A DNA stretch of 11,327 bases from an uncultured Prevotella sp. (GTDB taxonomy: Bacteria; Bacteroidota; Bacteroidia; Bacteroidales; Bacteroidaceae), in the NCBI GenBank assembly GCA_945827565.1, contig CALZNR010000015.1, positions 1-11,327 on the forward strand, given 5' to 3'. Positions 1-7,737 of the stretch are shown one piece after another. Each line of letters begins with the position of its first letter. The stretch's first letter is position 1. The notes beneath the pieces are model-generated. The model searched no databases and was not told the DNA's origin. It saw only the letters and a program-made list of their open reading frames with translations. A program made the translations under genes and the position numbers.

Positions 1-731
1 ATCATTATGAGGGAACTCCTTTCTCATTGGATGGTGATATAGGAGGAGGAATATGGGAGATGCCTTATCGTCCTACACCATTATCTTTCAAATGTGATGG
101 TAAGACATGTTTCAATGAACGTCCTATTAGCACCCAGCAGTCTGCATTTGTCTATGTCAGTCAAATGCGTTCTTGGTTACCTCGTGAAATAGGTGGCGTC
201 ATGTGGTTTTGTAATGATGATGCTAACATGGCTCCCTTTACACCTGTCTATTGCAGTGTTATGAGTGCACCAACATGTTACAATACTCCAGGTGTGGATG
301 GAATACATTTCAGTGTGGACAACGCATTTTGGGTGTGTAACTGGGTGAGTAACATGGTGTATCCGAGATATAGCCAGATGTTTGGGAGTTTGCAAGAGGT
401 CAGAGATTCTTTAGAAAGGTCATATCAAGTGTATCAGCAAGAGCTGGAGAATGTTGCACTCAAGACTTATTCCATGTCAAAAGAAAAGACGATGAGCCTT
501 CTAACCGAATATTCACATTGTAAAGCACAGCAGATGTTGGATAGATGGAAAAAGTTGGCAGTGTATCTCATTGTGAAATACAATGACATGGTGGTGAAGC
601 CAGAAAACAATGGAAAGTTCATTATGACACCATACGGTCTGCCTACGGCACCAATACGACCTGGTTTTTCTGATAAATACAAGAAGGAACTGATAAAAAA
701 TACAGGAGACAGGTACATTATTGCTGAATAA
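1..731 (+). CDS. C69-family dipeptidase, C-terminal part (5' end outside window)
   Basis: This reading frame is open from the left edge to the TAA at 729-731, giving 242 visible residues. It is the C-terminal half of a peptidase family C69 (PepD-like) dipeptidase, an Ntn-type cysteine hydrolase that cleaves dipeptides. The first residues, HYEGTPF, match the block that follows Arg-Asp in this family. They are followed by the typical stretch ERPISTQQSAFVYVSQMR, then LPREIGGVMWFCNDDA and TPVYCSVMSAPTCY. The tail PTAPIRPGFSDKY with TGDR is also usual for Bacteroidetes members. These are commonly a little over 500 residues and often carry a signal peptide, so roughly half the protein is missing here. 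The catalytic N-terminal cysteine and any export signal lie upstream and cannot be judged. A TTG at 27 is in frame but is only an internal codon, since homology continues to its left. Family assignment is firm; substrate is not known. Confidence 0.88.
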   Translation, partial: HYEGTPFSLDGDIGGGIWEMPYRPTPLSFKCDGKTCFNERPISTQQSAFVYVSQMRSWLPREIGGVMWFCNDDANMAPFTPVYCSVMSAPTCYNTPGVDGIHFSVDNAFWVCNWVSNMVYPRYSQMFGSLQEVRDSLERSYQVYQQELENVALKTYSMSKEKTMSLLTEYSHCKAQQMLDRWKKLAVYLIVKYNDMVVKPENNGKFIMTPYGLPTAPIRPGFSDKYKKELIKNTGDRYIIAE

Positions 732-752
732 ATCGTTCCTTGGTGTTATACA

Positions 753-769
753 ACTCAAAATAAATGAGT
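753..769. other. Inverted repeat ACTCA-N7-TGAGT before the HAD gene
   Basis: A perfect 5-bp inverted repeat has arms at 753-757 and 765-769. It lies between the dipeptidase stop and the HAD phosphatase start, directly before a run of T (771-775). It could be a weak intrinsic terminator for the dipeptidase gene or an operator, because its right arm meets the putative -7 element at 769-776. The stem is short and AT-rich, so either reading is tentative. Confidence 0.3.
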
Positions 770-776
770 ATTTTTG
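769..776 (+). promoter_or_regulatory. Putative Bacteroidetes -7 element (TATTTTTG)
   Basis: TATTTTTG fits the Bacteroidetes -7 consensus TAnnTTTG fully and sits 20 nt before the HAD phosphatase ATG. Transcription would start near 783, leaving a leader of about 14 nt. No good -33 TTTG lies at the expected spacing: 745-748 reads GTTA, and the nearest TTGG, at 740-743, is too far away. The promoter may be weak or need an activator. It would drive the HAD-panB-MFS unit. Confidence 0.45.
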
Positions 777-796
777 CATCGTAAAAAGAGAAAAGC

Positions 797-1462
797 ATGA
801 TAAAAGAGTTTGTCGCTGCATTGTTTGACTTGGATGGAGTGGTGTTTGATACGGAACCCCAATATTCTGTGTTTTGGGAAAAACAGGGTTTGATATATCA
901 TCCTGAGTTGCCTTCTTTCTCACTGTTGATAAAAGGGCAAACTTTACAACAGATTTATGACAAATATTTTAATGAAGAACTCACTTCATATAGAGACGTA
1001 ATAACGGAGCAGTTGAACTTGTTTGAGAGAAACATGTCGTTCTCCTATGTTGAGGGCTTTTTGAAATTTGTCCGTGAGTTACGTTCCAATGGTGTCAAAA
1101 CAGCGGTTGTAACAAGTTCTAATCAGAATAAAATGAAAAATGTTTATTCAAAATGCCCTGAATTCGAATCACTATTTGATGCCATTTTAACCGCAGAGAG
1201 CTTTAAGGAAAGTAAACCTTCTCCCGACTGCTATCTTACAGCGGCAAGATTCTTTTCTGCCAGTCCTGACGAATGTATTGTTTTTGAGGATAGTTTTAAT
1301 GGGCTTAAATCGGGTAGGGCAGCTCTAATGAAGGTTGTTGGTTTGGCCACAACGAACTCGCCCGATGCAATCGCATCCTTGGCCCATGTGGTTATTAGTG
1401 ATTATACCCATTTTGGAGTAAATGACTGCGTAAGTCTGATTCGTAATAAAAATAATGTTTAA
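797..1462 (+). CDS. HAD-superfamily phosphatase, beta-phosphoglucomutase-like subfamily
   Basis: This 221-residue cytosolic protein has all four haloacid-dehalogenase motifs in order. Motif I is [11 protein letters not shown] (residues 10-20), with nucleophile Asp11 and acid/base Asp13. A helical cap follows (about 21-90). Motif II is VVTSSN around Thr106/Ser107, motif III is Lys140 in SKPSPD, and motif IV is FEDSFNGL with Glu164 and Asp165 as Mg2+ ligands. The cap position and the FEDS-NG block place it with beta-phosphoglucomutase and sugar-phosphate phosphatases. These act on small phosphorylated metabolites through an aspartyl-phosphate intermediate; the substrate cannot be read from sequence. 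The ATG at 797 puts motif I at the usual distance from the N-terminus and follows an A-rich stretch rather than a strong ribosome site. Its stop lies 2 nt before panB, so the two are probably cotranscribed and perhaps translationally coupled. A link to pantothenate synthesis is only a guess from position. Confidence 0.9.
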   Translation: MIKEFVAALFDLDGVVFDTEPQYSVFWEKQGLIYHPELPSFSLLIKGQTLQQIYDKYFNEELTSYRDVITEQLNLFERNMSFSYVEGFLKFVRELRSNGVKTAVVTSSNQNKMKNVYSKCPEFESLFDAILTAESFKESKPSPDCYLTAARFFSASPDECIVFEDSFNGLKSGRAALMKVVGLATTNSPDAIASLAHVVISDYTHFGVNDCVSLIRNKNNV

Positions 1463-1464
1463 AT

Positions 1465-2286
1465 ATGGCAGGCTATTTAGTTACTGACAATAGAAAGGTC
1501 ACGACTCATCGTTTAATAGAAATGAAGAGACGTGGAGAGAAAATCTCTATGCTTACCTCGTACGATTTTACTACTGCAGGTATCGTAGATAAGGCTGGGA
1601 TTGATTGTATTCTTGTGGGTGATTCCGCATCCAATGTGATGGCAGGTAATGCTACTACCCTCCCCATTACAGTGGAACAGATGATATACCATGCGCGCTC
1701 TGTGGTGCGTGCCGTAAATCGTGCACTTGTGGTTTGTGACATGCCATTTGGAAGTTATCAGTCAAGTTGCTCAGATGGAGTGCGTAATGCCATTCGCATT
1801 ATGAAAGAGAGCGGATGTGATGCTTTGAAGTTGGAAGGCGGAGCGGAAATTGCTGATACAATAAAGCATATATTGGATGCGGGCATACCTGTAATGGGAC
1901 ACTTAGGCCTTACACCGCAAAGCATCAATAAGTTTGGGACATATAGTGTCAGAGCCAAGGAGAAGGAAGAGGCGGAAAAACTAATAAATGATGCCCATGT
2001 GTTATGTGATGTGGGTTGTTTTGGAATTGTTTTGGAAAAAGTTCCGTCCGCTTTGGCTGAACAAGTGAGTCGTGAGATCTCAATACCTACCATAGGAATC
2101 GGAGCAGGTGTTCATACAGATGGTCAGGTGCTTGTTGTTGCAGATATGCTGGGCATGACGCAGGGTTTTCGCCCTCGTTTTCTCCGTCGGTATGCCAACC
2201 TCAATGAGGTTATGTCTGATGCCATCGGTCATTATGTGGAAGATGTGAAAAATGGTGACTTCCCGTTAGAAAGCGAGTCTTATTAA
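1465..2286 (+). CDS. panB: 3-methyl-2-oxobutanoate hydroxymethyltransferase (ketopantoate hydroxymethyltransferase)
   Basis: PanB makes ketopantoate from alpha-ketoisovalerate and 5,10-methylenetetrahydrofolate, the first committed step of pantothenate and CoA synthesis, in the cytosol. The 273-residue length is normal. Family blocks are clear: [69 protein letters not shown], and [15 protein letters not shown]. By comparison with the E. coli enzyme, Asp53, Asp92 and Glu124 should bind Mg2+, and Glu191 should be the catalytic acid/base. The C-terminal FRPRFLRRY segment resembles Bacteroidetes versions. The ATG lies 2 nt after the HAD phosphatase stop, and the stop lies 2 nt before the MFS start. 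No Shine-Dalgarno is evident in the A/T-rich sequence before the start, as expected in this phylum. No panC, panD or panE gene is in the window. Confidence 0.97.
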   Translation: MAGYLVTDNRKVTTHRLIEMKRRGEKISMLTSYDFTTAGIVDKAGIDCILVGDSASNVMAGNATTLPITVEQMIYHARSVVRAVNRALVVCDMPFGSYQSSCSDGVRNAIRIMKESGCDALKLEGGAEIADTIKHILDAGIPVMGHLGLTPQSINKFGTYSVRAKEKEEAEKLINDAHVLCDVGCFGIVLEKVPSALAEQVSREISIPTIGIGAGVHTDGQVLVVADMLGMTQGFRPRFLRRYANLNEVMSDAIGHYVEDVKNGDFPLESESY

Positions 2287-2288
2287 AC

Positions 2289-3470
2289 ATGAATAATCAG
2301 AATACACCTGTTCATATAAATTTGTGGCATAAAGACTTTTGGCTGATTGCCTTGGCCCATCTTTGTCTTTCTATTTCGGTGTATATGTTCATTCCTGTTT
2401 TGCCTGTATGGATTTTAAACAAGGGGACATATACATTTGCCGATATGGGATATATGTTGTGTGCTTTTGCTGTAGGACTTTGGCTTTTTGGGCCCTTTTG
2501 CTCATATTTGATACAACGCTACAGACGAAATATTGTGTGTGTATTGAGCATTTTTTTGTTGATTGTAAGCACGCTTTCTCTATATTATGAGCCCTTCCTT
2601 TCCCGCGTCTTTCCTCATATACCAGTAATGGTCTTACTTCGCCTGTTGTCTGGCATGTGCTATGGTCTGGCACAGTTAATATTGGGCAGTACACTGCTCA
2701 ATGATACCTGTGAGTCTTTTCTTCGTACGGAAGCAAACTATAGTGCTTCGTGGTTTCAGCGTTTTTCCTTGGCATTAGGTCCTATATTCGGCATTGTTGC
2801 CTACACGCTATCCATTGGGCTTAATGGCGTGCTTTGTATTTCTTCCCTTTGCGCAGCTTTTGCCGCATTGCTGATATTGTCGGTGCGCTTCCCTTTTCGA
2901 GCTCCAGAGGAACGTGTGAAAGTGGTTAGTTTGGATAGGTTTTTTCTTCCTCAGAGTTTCCCGCTGTATGTAAATCTGCATTTAATTGTGATTGTTGTAG
3001 GACTGTTGTTGTCATTAAACACCACTGTGCTCTTCTATTGCATGATTATGTGCGGATTTCTATTGTCCCTAATATGTCAGCGTGTTGTTTTCCAAAATGC
3101 GAACCTTAAAAGTGAGGTGATTTCTGGTCTGATAATGCTTTTATGTGCCATCTTACTGCTTAAGTTTGTTCACGTCAACACAATATGCTATGTGGCACCG
3201 TTGTTCATAGGTATCTCTTATGGGTTGATTGGCTCCCGCTTTCTGTTGTACTTTATTCGGCTAAGCAAGCATTGTCGTCGTGGAACAGCTCAGAGCACAT
3301 ATACGTTAGTGTGTGAAACAGGGCTGTTTTTGGGAATGGGCGTGGGATATGGAATATTTGAAGCAAATATTTCATCTGTGTTGAATTTGTCCATGCTTCT
3401 TGTTGTAGTGTCGTTTATTTTCTATCATTTCTATGTTCACCAGTGGTTCGTTTCGCATAAAAACAGGTGA
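2289..3470 (+). CDS. Major facilitator superfamily (MFS) transporter
   Basis: This is a 393-residue inner-membrane protein with about 12 hydrophobic segments, the usual MFS size and topology. Approximate segments are 17-42, 50-75, 82-100, 110-135, 155-175, 178-198, 225-245, 246-265, 275-292, 297-320, 338-358 and 363-385. The loop between segments 2 and 3 (GPFCSYLIQRYRRNIV, about residues 69-84) is a degenerate version of the MFS motif A (GxLaDrxGrkxxl). A central hydrophilic loop around 200-222 separates the two six-helix halves. MFS proteins move small solutes by proton-coupled symport, antiport or uniport; the cargo cannot be predicted here. It starts 2 nt after panB and ends 3 nt before the pheT promoter, so it is the last gene of the HAD-panB-MFS unit. 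Transport of pantothenate or a precursor is conceivable from position alone; a drug or metabolite exporter is equally possible. Confidence 0.87.
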   Translation: MNNQNTPVHINLWHKDFWLIALAHLCLSISVYMFIPVLPVWILNKGTYTFADMGYMLCAFAVGLWLFGPFCSYLIQRYRRNIVCVLSIFLLIVSTLSLYYEPFLSRVFPHIPVMVLLRLLSGMCYGLAQLILGSTLLNDTCESFLRTEANYSASWFQRFSLALGPIFGIVAYTLSIGLNGVLCISSLCAAFAALLILSVRFPFRAPEERVKVVSLDRFFLPQSFPLYVNLHLIVIVVGLLLSLNTTVLFYCMIMCGFLLSLICQRVVFQNANLKSEVISGLIMLLCAILLLKFVHVNTICYVAPLFIGISYGLIGSRFLLYFIRLSKHCRRGTAQSTYTLVCETGLFLGMGVGYGIFEANISSVLNLSMLLVVVSFIFYHFYVHQWFVSHKNR

Positions 3471-3473
3471 TTC

Positions 3474-3505
3474 TTTGCATAAATGATGGAAAAGTGTTAC
3501 TTTTG
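3474..3505 (+). promoter_or_regulatory. Consensus Bacteroidetes promoter of pheT
   Basis: TTTG at 3474-3477 and TACTTTTG at 3498-3505 are separated by exactly 20 nt, a full match to the Bacteroidetes primary sigma-factor pattern TTTG-N19-21-TAnnTTTG. Transcription should begin near 3512, giving a leader of about 28 nt before the pheT ATG. The -33 element starts 3 nt after the MFS stop, so pheT is separately transcribed even though the genes are close. No terminator hairpin fits between them. Confidence 0.78.
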
Positions 3506-3539
3506 TCGAAATTTTTGAAACTCTATATAAATTGATTCG

Positions 3540-6002
3540 ATGAATATTTCATACAAGTGGTTGAAGGAATACGTAGATTTCCAATTAAGTCCACAGGAAG
3601 TGTGTGATGTCTTAACCTCCATAGGCTTGGAAGTCGATGCCTTGGAAGAAGTTCAAAGCATCAAGGGAGGGTTAAAAGGGTTGTATGTTGGTGAAATACT
3701 TACATGTGAGCCTCATCCCAATTCAGATCATCTCCACGTTACTTCTGTGGATTTGGGACACGAGCAGCCTTCTCAGATTGTATGTGGAGCACCAAATGTT
3801 GCAGCTGGACAAAAAGTGATTGTTGCAGATTTAGGATGTGTCTTATACGATGGAGACAAAGAGTTTGTTATAAAAAAGTCAAAACTGCGTGGTGTGGAAA
3901 GTAATGGCATGATTTGTGCCGAAGACGAAATAGGTATAGGTCACAGCCATGATGGTATTATCGTGCTTCCTGAGAATGCAAAAGTTGGTACACCCGCTGC
4001 CCAGTATTATCACTTAGAGAGTGATTGGCTCATTGAGATCGATATTACAGCAAATCGAGCAGACGCACTGTCACATTGGGGAGTGGCGAGAGACTTATAT
4101 GCATGGCTTAAACGTAATGGCTATGCCACAGAACTTCATAGACCAGATTGTCGCAAATTTGAGGTTGACAATCATGACTTGCCTATTCATGTGGAAATCC
4201 ATAATGAGGAAGCATGTGCCAGATATGCATGCCTTAGTGTTATGGGCTGTAAGGTGCAAGAGAGTCCACAGTGGTTGAAACAGAAACTCACAACAATAGG
4301 GCTCCGACCAATCAATAATATCGTTGACATCACGAACTATGTGATGATGGCGTATGGCCAGCCCATGCATTGTTTTGATGCAGATATGGTAAAGGGACAT
4401 GCTATCCATGTGAAAACACAGCCCAGTGGTACTAAGTTTGTTACTCTTGATGGTGAGGAGCATACATTGGATGAGCATGATTTGAGCATTTGCAACGAAT
4501 CCGAACCCATGTGTATCGCAGGTATATTTGGCGGAAAGGGAAGTGGAACGTATGATTCCACCAGTAATATCGTGCTTGAGAGTGCATACTTTCATCCCAC
4601 TTGGATAAGAAAGAGTGCGCGTCGTCATGGATTAAGTACTGATGCGTCATTTCGTTTTGAGCGTGGTGTTGATCCTGACAATATTCTTTATGCTTTGAAG
4701 CAGGCGGCTATCTTGTGCAAAGAATTAGCAGGTGGAAAGATTTCTATGGATATTTGCGACTGTTACCCACGTCATATTGAGGGGGCAGACGTAAATTTAC
4801 AATACGGTTATGTCAACAGTTTAATTGGAAAAGAGATACCTGCACAGGATATCAAGGATATTTGTCTTAGTTTGGACATGCAAATTGTTGAAGAACAGGA
4901 GCAAGGCCTCCGTTTGCACGTCCCAGCGTACCGGGTTGATGTGCAAAGACCTTGTGATGTGGTGGAGGAGATTTTGCGTATTTATGGGTATAACAACGTG
5001 GAAATTCCAACACAGTTAAAAGGCTGTTTGGTGGTAAAAGGTGATGAAGACAAGAAGCATAAGTTAGCCAATTTGGTGAGTGAACAACTGATTGGTTGTG
5101 GTTTCCGTGAAATCTTGGACAATTCACTTACCCGTAGCGCATATTATGAAAACTCAGATGCTTTTGATTCAAATCGCTTGGTGAGGATAATGAATCCATT
5201 AAGTAGTGACCTGAATGTGATGCGCCTGTCTTTGCTTTTTGGCGGATTGGAAAGCATAGAGTATAACACAAAACACAAGAATGGTAATCTTCGCTTGTTT
5301 GAATTTGGAAACATCTATCAATTCGATGGTGAAAAAGAGAATGAGAAGAATCCAATTTCGGCTTATCGCGAACACCACCATTTAGCTTTGTGGATCACAG
5401 GTAAACGTGTGGAAAACGTTTGGATACATCCAGATGAAGAGAGCAGTATTTACGAGTTAGAGGCATGTGTGGACAATATCCTATCTCGTGTTGGAATGCC
5501 TGCGGATGCCGTTGTGCGTAAAAAGAATTGCAGCAAAGTTTTTGCAACAGGATATACTATTGAACACCGTTCAGGAACATTGATTGCAGAAGTTGGGATT
5601 TTAAGCAAATCCATTCTGAAAATGATGGATATTTCTGAGCCTGTGTATTACGCTGAACTTGATTGGACGGCGCTCGCTAAGATGGTGCGTAAACATAAGA
5701 CTGAATACAGGGAAATCAGTAAGTATCCTGCAGTCAGCCGTTGTTTGGCTCTCTTGGTAGATAATACAGTGGAATTTGAACAAATAGAGAATATTGCTCG
5801 CCAAACAGAGAAGAGTCTGCTCAAGAAGGTAGTTCTCTTTGATGTGTATGAAGGGGAAAAGTTGCCAAAAGGAAAGAAGAGTTACGCTGTCAATTTGATT
5901 ATACAAGATGATTCTAAAACTCTAAAAGACAAACAGATTGATGCTGTTATGCAGAAAATGATTGCTAATCTGACAACAAAGTTGGGAGCGGAGTTAAGAT
6001 AA
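3540..6002 (+). CDS. pheT: Phenylalanine--tRNA ligase beta subunit
   Basis: PheT is the beta subunit of the cytosolic (alpha-beta)2 phenylalanyl-tRNA synthetase. It binds tRNA-Phe and removes mischarged tyrosine. At 820 residues it is full length with the standard order. An N-terminal MNISYKWLKEYVDF block leads to an EMAP/OB-type tRNA-binding domain (about 40-155: VGEILTCEPHPNSDHLHV, IVCGAPNVAAGQKVIVA, KLRGVESNGMICAEDE). The B3/4 editing domain follows (about 212-385, with LRPINNIVDITNYVMM and the 345-378 block ending in SFRFERGVDP). Then come a B5 domain (about 405-490, with VDVQRPCDVVEEILRIYGYN), a catalytic-like fold (about 490-715), and a C-terminal FDX-ACB anticodon-binding domain (about 723-820, SKYPAVSRCLALLVD to the end). 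The alpha subunit pheS is not adjacent. The gene has its own strong promoter and is probably cotranscribed with yebC, 46 nt downstream. Confidence 0.98.
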   Translation: MNISYKWLKEYVDFQLSPQEVCDVLTSIGLEVDALEEVQSIKGGLKGLYVGEILTCEPHPNSDHLHVTSVDLGHEQPSQIVCGAPNVAAGQKVIVADLGCVLYDGDKEFVIKKSKLRGVESNGMICAEDEIGIGHSHDGIIVLPENAKVGTPAAQYYHLESDWLIEIDITANRADALSHWGVARDLYAWLKRNGYATELHRPDCRKFEVDNHDLPIHVEIHNEEACARYACLSVMGCKVQESPQWLKQKLTTIGLRPINNIVDITNYVMMAYGQPMHCFDADMVKGHAIHVKTQPSGTKFVTLDGEEHTLDEHDLSICNESEPMCIAGIFGGKGSGTYDSTSNIVLESAYFHPTWIRKSARRHGLSTDASFRFERGVDPDNILYALKQAAILCKELAGGKISMDICDCYPRHIEGADVNLQYGYVNSLIGKEIPAQDIKDICLSLDMQIVEEQEQGLRLHVPAYRVDVQRPCDVVEEILRIYGYNNVEIPTQLKGCLVVKGDEDKKHKLANLVSEQLIGCGFREILDNSLTRSAYYENSDAFDSNRLVRIMNPLSSDLNVMRLSLLFGGLESIEYNTKHKNGNLRLFEFGNIYQFDGEKENEKNPISAYREHHHLALWITGKRVENVWIHPDEESSIYELEACVDNILSRVGMPADAVVRKKNCSKVFATGYTIEHRSGTLIAEVGILSKSILKMMDISEPVYYAELDWTALAKMVRKHKTEYREISKYPAVSRCLALLVDNTVEFEQIENIARQTEKSLLKKVVLFDVYEGEKLPKGKKSYAVNLIIQDDSKTLKDKQIDAVMQKMIANLTTKLGAELR

Positions 6003-6048
6003 GGATATTGTTAAACGACATTTTTATACACGAATATAATATAGAGTT

Positions 6049-6777
6049 ATGGGAAGAGCATTTGAATATCGCAAAGCTGCAAAATTGAAAAGATGGGGTC
6101 ACATGGCTCGTACTTTTACAAAGATTGGTAAACAGATAGCTATAGCAGTGAAAGCTGGTGGCCCTGAGCCAGAGAATAATCCTACGTTGCGTGCTATTAT
6201 TGCCAATGCCAAGCGTGAGAATATGCCAAAAGACAATATTGAGCGTGCCATCAAAAATGCAATGGGCAAGGACCAGAGTGACTACAAGGAAGTGACTTAT
6301 GAAGGATATGGTCCTCATGGTGTTGCTGTCTTTGTGGAGACACTGACAGACAATACTACACGTACTGTTGGAGATGTGCGTTCTGTGTTCAATAAGTTTA
6401 ATGGTAATTTAGGTACTCAAGGTAGTTTGTCGTTCCTCTTTGATCACAAAAGTGTTTTCACTTTCAAGAAGAAGGATGGTCTTGACATGGATGAGCTGAT
6501 CTTAGACTTGATTGATTATGGAGTGGAAGATGAATATGACGAGGATGAAGAAACATCAGAAGTGACAATCTATGGTGATCCAAAAAGTTTTGGAGATATA
6601 CAGAAGCATCTTGAGAGCCAGGGTTTTGAGGTAACAGGTGCGGAGTTTACCCGTATTCCTAATGACCTGAAAGAAGTTAATGAAGAGCAAAGAGAAACAA
6701 TAGAGAAGATGGTAGAACGTCTGGAAGATTTTGATGATGTCCAAACGGTATATACCAATATGAAATCAGCAGAGTAA
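6049..6777 (+). CDS. yebC: YebC/PmpR/TACO1 family protein
   Basis: This 242-residue cytosolic protein is a full-length YebC family member. The N-terminal block MGRAFEYRKAAKLKRWGHMARTFTKIGKQI is diagnostic, followed by the conserved segment PENNPTLRAIIANAKRENMPKDNIERAI (about 44-71). Next come YEGYGPHGVAVFVETLTDNTTRTVGDVR (about 84-111) and GSLSFLFD. An unusually acidic stretch, EDEYDEDEE, lies near 159-167. The family was long annotated as transcriptional regulators (PmpR). More recent work on bacterial YebC and mitochondrial TACO1 assigns a ribosome-associated role in relieving stalls at proline-rich sequences, which fits its place behind pheT better than a regulatory role does. The 46-nt gap after pheT shows neither a consensus promoter nor a terminator, so readthrough from pheT is likely. 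A hairpin at 6813-6850 ends the unit. Confidence 0.95.
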   Translation: MGRAFEYRKAAKLKRWGHMARTFTKIGKQIAIAVKAGGPEPENNPTLRAIIANAKRENMPKDNIERAIKNAMGKDQSDYKEVTYEGYGPHGVAVFVETLTDNTTRTVGDVRSVFNKFNGNLGTQGSLSFLFDHKSVFTFKKKDGLDMDELILDLIDYGVEDEYDEDEETSEVTIYGDPKSFGDIQKHLESQGFEVTGAEFTRIPNDLKEVNEEQRETIEKMVERLEDFDDVQTVYTNMKSAE

Positions 6778-6781
6778 TTGA

Positions 6782-6797
6782 TGCTCTGTAGGGAGCA
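6782..6797 (+). terminator. Small hairpin just after yebC
   Basis: Arms at 6782-6787 and 6792-6797 form a 6-bp stem (one G-T pair) with a 4-nt loop, a few bases after the yebC stop and followed by CTCTTTGT. The T tract is poor, so it is a weak terminator on its own. It may instead stabilise the yebC mRNA 3' end ahead of the stronger hairpin at 6813-6850. Confidence 0.35.
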
Positions 6798-6812
6798 CTC
6801 TTTGTATATACG

Positions 6813-6850
6813 ATAAAACATGCTGAGCTTCATTGCTTGGCATGTTTTAT
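6813..6850. terminator. Strong, probably bidirectional intrinsic terminator after yebC
   Basis: Arms at 6813-6828 and 6835-6850 pair over 16 bp, with two G-T pairs and no mismatch, around the loop TTCATT. The left arm starts ATAAAA and the right arm ends TTTTAT, so either strand gives a GC-containing stem core with a U-rich 3' side. It separates the pheT-yebC unit from truA. No opposing gene is present, so only the forward function is needed here. Confidence 0.72.
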
Positions 6851-6963
6851 GTGTATGAAGTCGATAAGGAAAGTGCTGCACAAAATTCAGAAGGCAGATT
6901 CTGCACGTTGGGACTACAGCGTTTATGTTGTTAATATAGAACTAATAGAGAGGGAACTGTTCA

Positions 6964-7695
6964 ATGAGATACTTTATAACTTTGAGTTATGATGGTACCC
7001 GTTATCATGGTTGGCAAATTCAACCAGAAGGTGTCACAGTGCAACAACTGTTGCAGGATGCACTTGCAACGCTGCTACGACAACATGTAACTGTGGTGGG
7101 TGCAGGACGAACTGATGCAGGTGTACATGCTCGGCAAATGGTGGCCCATATTGATGTAGATGGTGAAATAAACGATGTGGATCAACTCACGTACAAACTT
7201 AATAGATTTTTGCCTTACGATATCTCAATCCAGAATGTTAGATTAGTGAGCGACGATATGCATGCACGTTTTAGTGCCGTGAGAAGAAGATACCGCTATT
7301 TCATACATACGGAGAAGGATCCGTTTAAGAAAAAGTATTCGTGCGAGTTGCATTATGAGTTAGACTATGAATTGATGAATGTGGCAGCTGCTCAGTTGAA
7401 AACGTATTCTGATTTTGGCGCTTTCTGTAAAAGTCACTCGGATGTGAAAACTACTGTGTGTACTGTGACGAAGGCACATTGGGTGGAATATGAACCCAAT
7501 GCATGGTATTTTGAAATAGAAGCAAATAGGTTTCTGAGAAATATGGTCAGAGCTGTTGTTGGAACACTCATAGAGATTGGTCGTCATCGTATGTCACTCA
7601 GTCAGTTTGATCAAGTAGTACGTGAAGGTCGTAGAACTGGCGCAGGAGAATCCATGCCAGCAAATGCTCTTTTTTTAGAATGTGTGGAGTACTGA
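6964..7695 (+). CDS. truA: tRNA pseudouridine(38-40) synthase TruA
   Basis: TruA isomerises uridines 38, 39 and 40 of the tRNA anticodon arm to pseudouridine, which helps keep the reading frame. The 243-residue length is typical. The N-terminus MRYFITLSYDGTRYHGWQIQP is the family signature. The catalytic motif GAGRTDAGVHA holds the nucleophile Asp51 (equivalent to Asp60 of E. coli). The RRRYRYFIH block lies near 107-115, and the C-terminal RNMVRAVVGTLIEIGR is also conserved. The start at 6964 places the YDGT block correctly; the frame is closed upstream by a TAG at 6946-6948. A purine-rich GAGAGGGAA (6948-6956) may serve as ribosome site, better than for most genes here. It follows the strong terminator, so it should have its own promoter, but none matching the Bacteroidetes consensus was found in 6851-6963. 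The next gene follows after 57 nt. Confidence 0.97.
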   Translation: MRYFITLSYDGTRYHGWQIQPEGVTVQQLLQDALATLLRQHVTVVGAGRTDAGVHARQMVAHIDVDGEINDVDQLTYKLNRFLPYDISIQNVRLVSDDMHARFSAVRRRYRYFIHTEKDPFKKKYSCELHYELDYELMNVAAAQLKTYSDFGAFCKSHSDVKTTVCTVTKAHWVEYEPNAWYFEIEANRFLRNMVRAVVGTLIEIGRHRMSLSQFDQVVREGRRTGAGESMPANALFLECVEY

Positions 7696-7705
7696 TAAGG
7701 GCTCC
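7682..7705. other. Inverted repeat GTGGAG-N12-CTCCAC over the truA stop
   Basis: A perfect 6-bp repeat has arms at 7682-7687 and 7700-7705 and spans the end of truA. No T tract follows, so it is not a standard intrinsic terminator. Its right arm abuts the putative -33 box at 7706-7709, which would also suit an operator or a 3' mRNA stabiliser. A chance repeat is not excluded. Confidence 0.3.
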
Positions 7706-7737
7706 ACGTTGTGCGTTGAATTACAACAGGTTATTTT
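7706..7737 (+). promoter_or_regulatory. Putative promoter of the EamA-like gene
   Basis: GTTG at 7706-7709 and TATTTTTA at 7730-7737 are 20 nt apart, the preferred Bacteroidetes spacing. Each element has one mismatch to TTTG and TAnnTTTG. Transcription would start near 7744, only about 9 nt before the ATG at 7753, an unusually short leader. Readthrough from truA is the alternative. Confidence 0.4.

Noticed and set aside
4095..4628. Minus-strand open frame (177 codons) opposite pheT
   Set aside because: Its product is rich in Cys, His and Ile with no domain character, and the opposite strand encodes conserved PheT residues throughout.
6003..6048. Possible separate promoter for yebC in the gap after pheT
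   Set aside because: No TAnnTTTG-like box at the right spacing from the TTG at 6009-6011; readthrough from pheT is simpler.
6924..6931. TATGTTGT as a possible -7 element for truA
   Set aside because: Two of the conserved TTTG bases mismatch, and the nearest TTG is only about 13 nt upstream instead of about 20.
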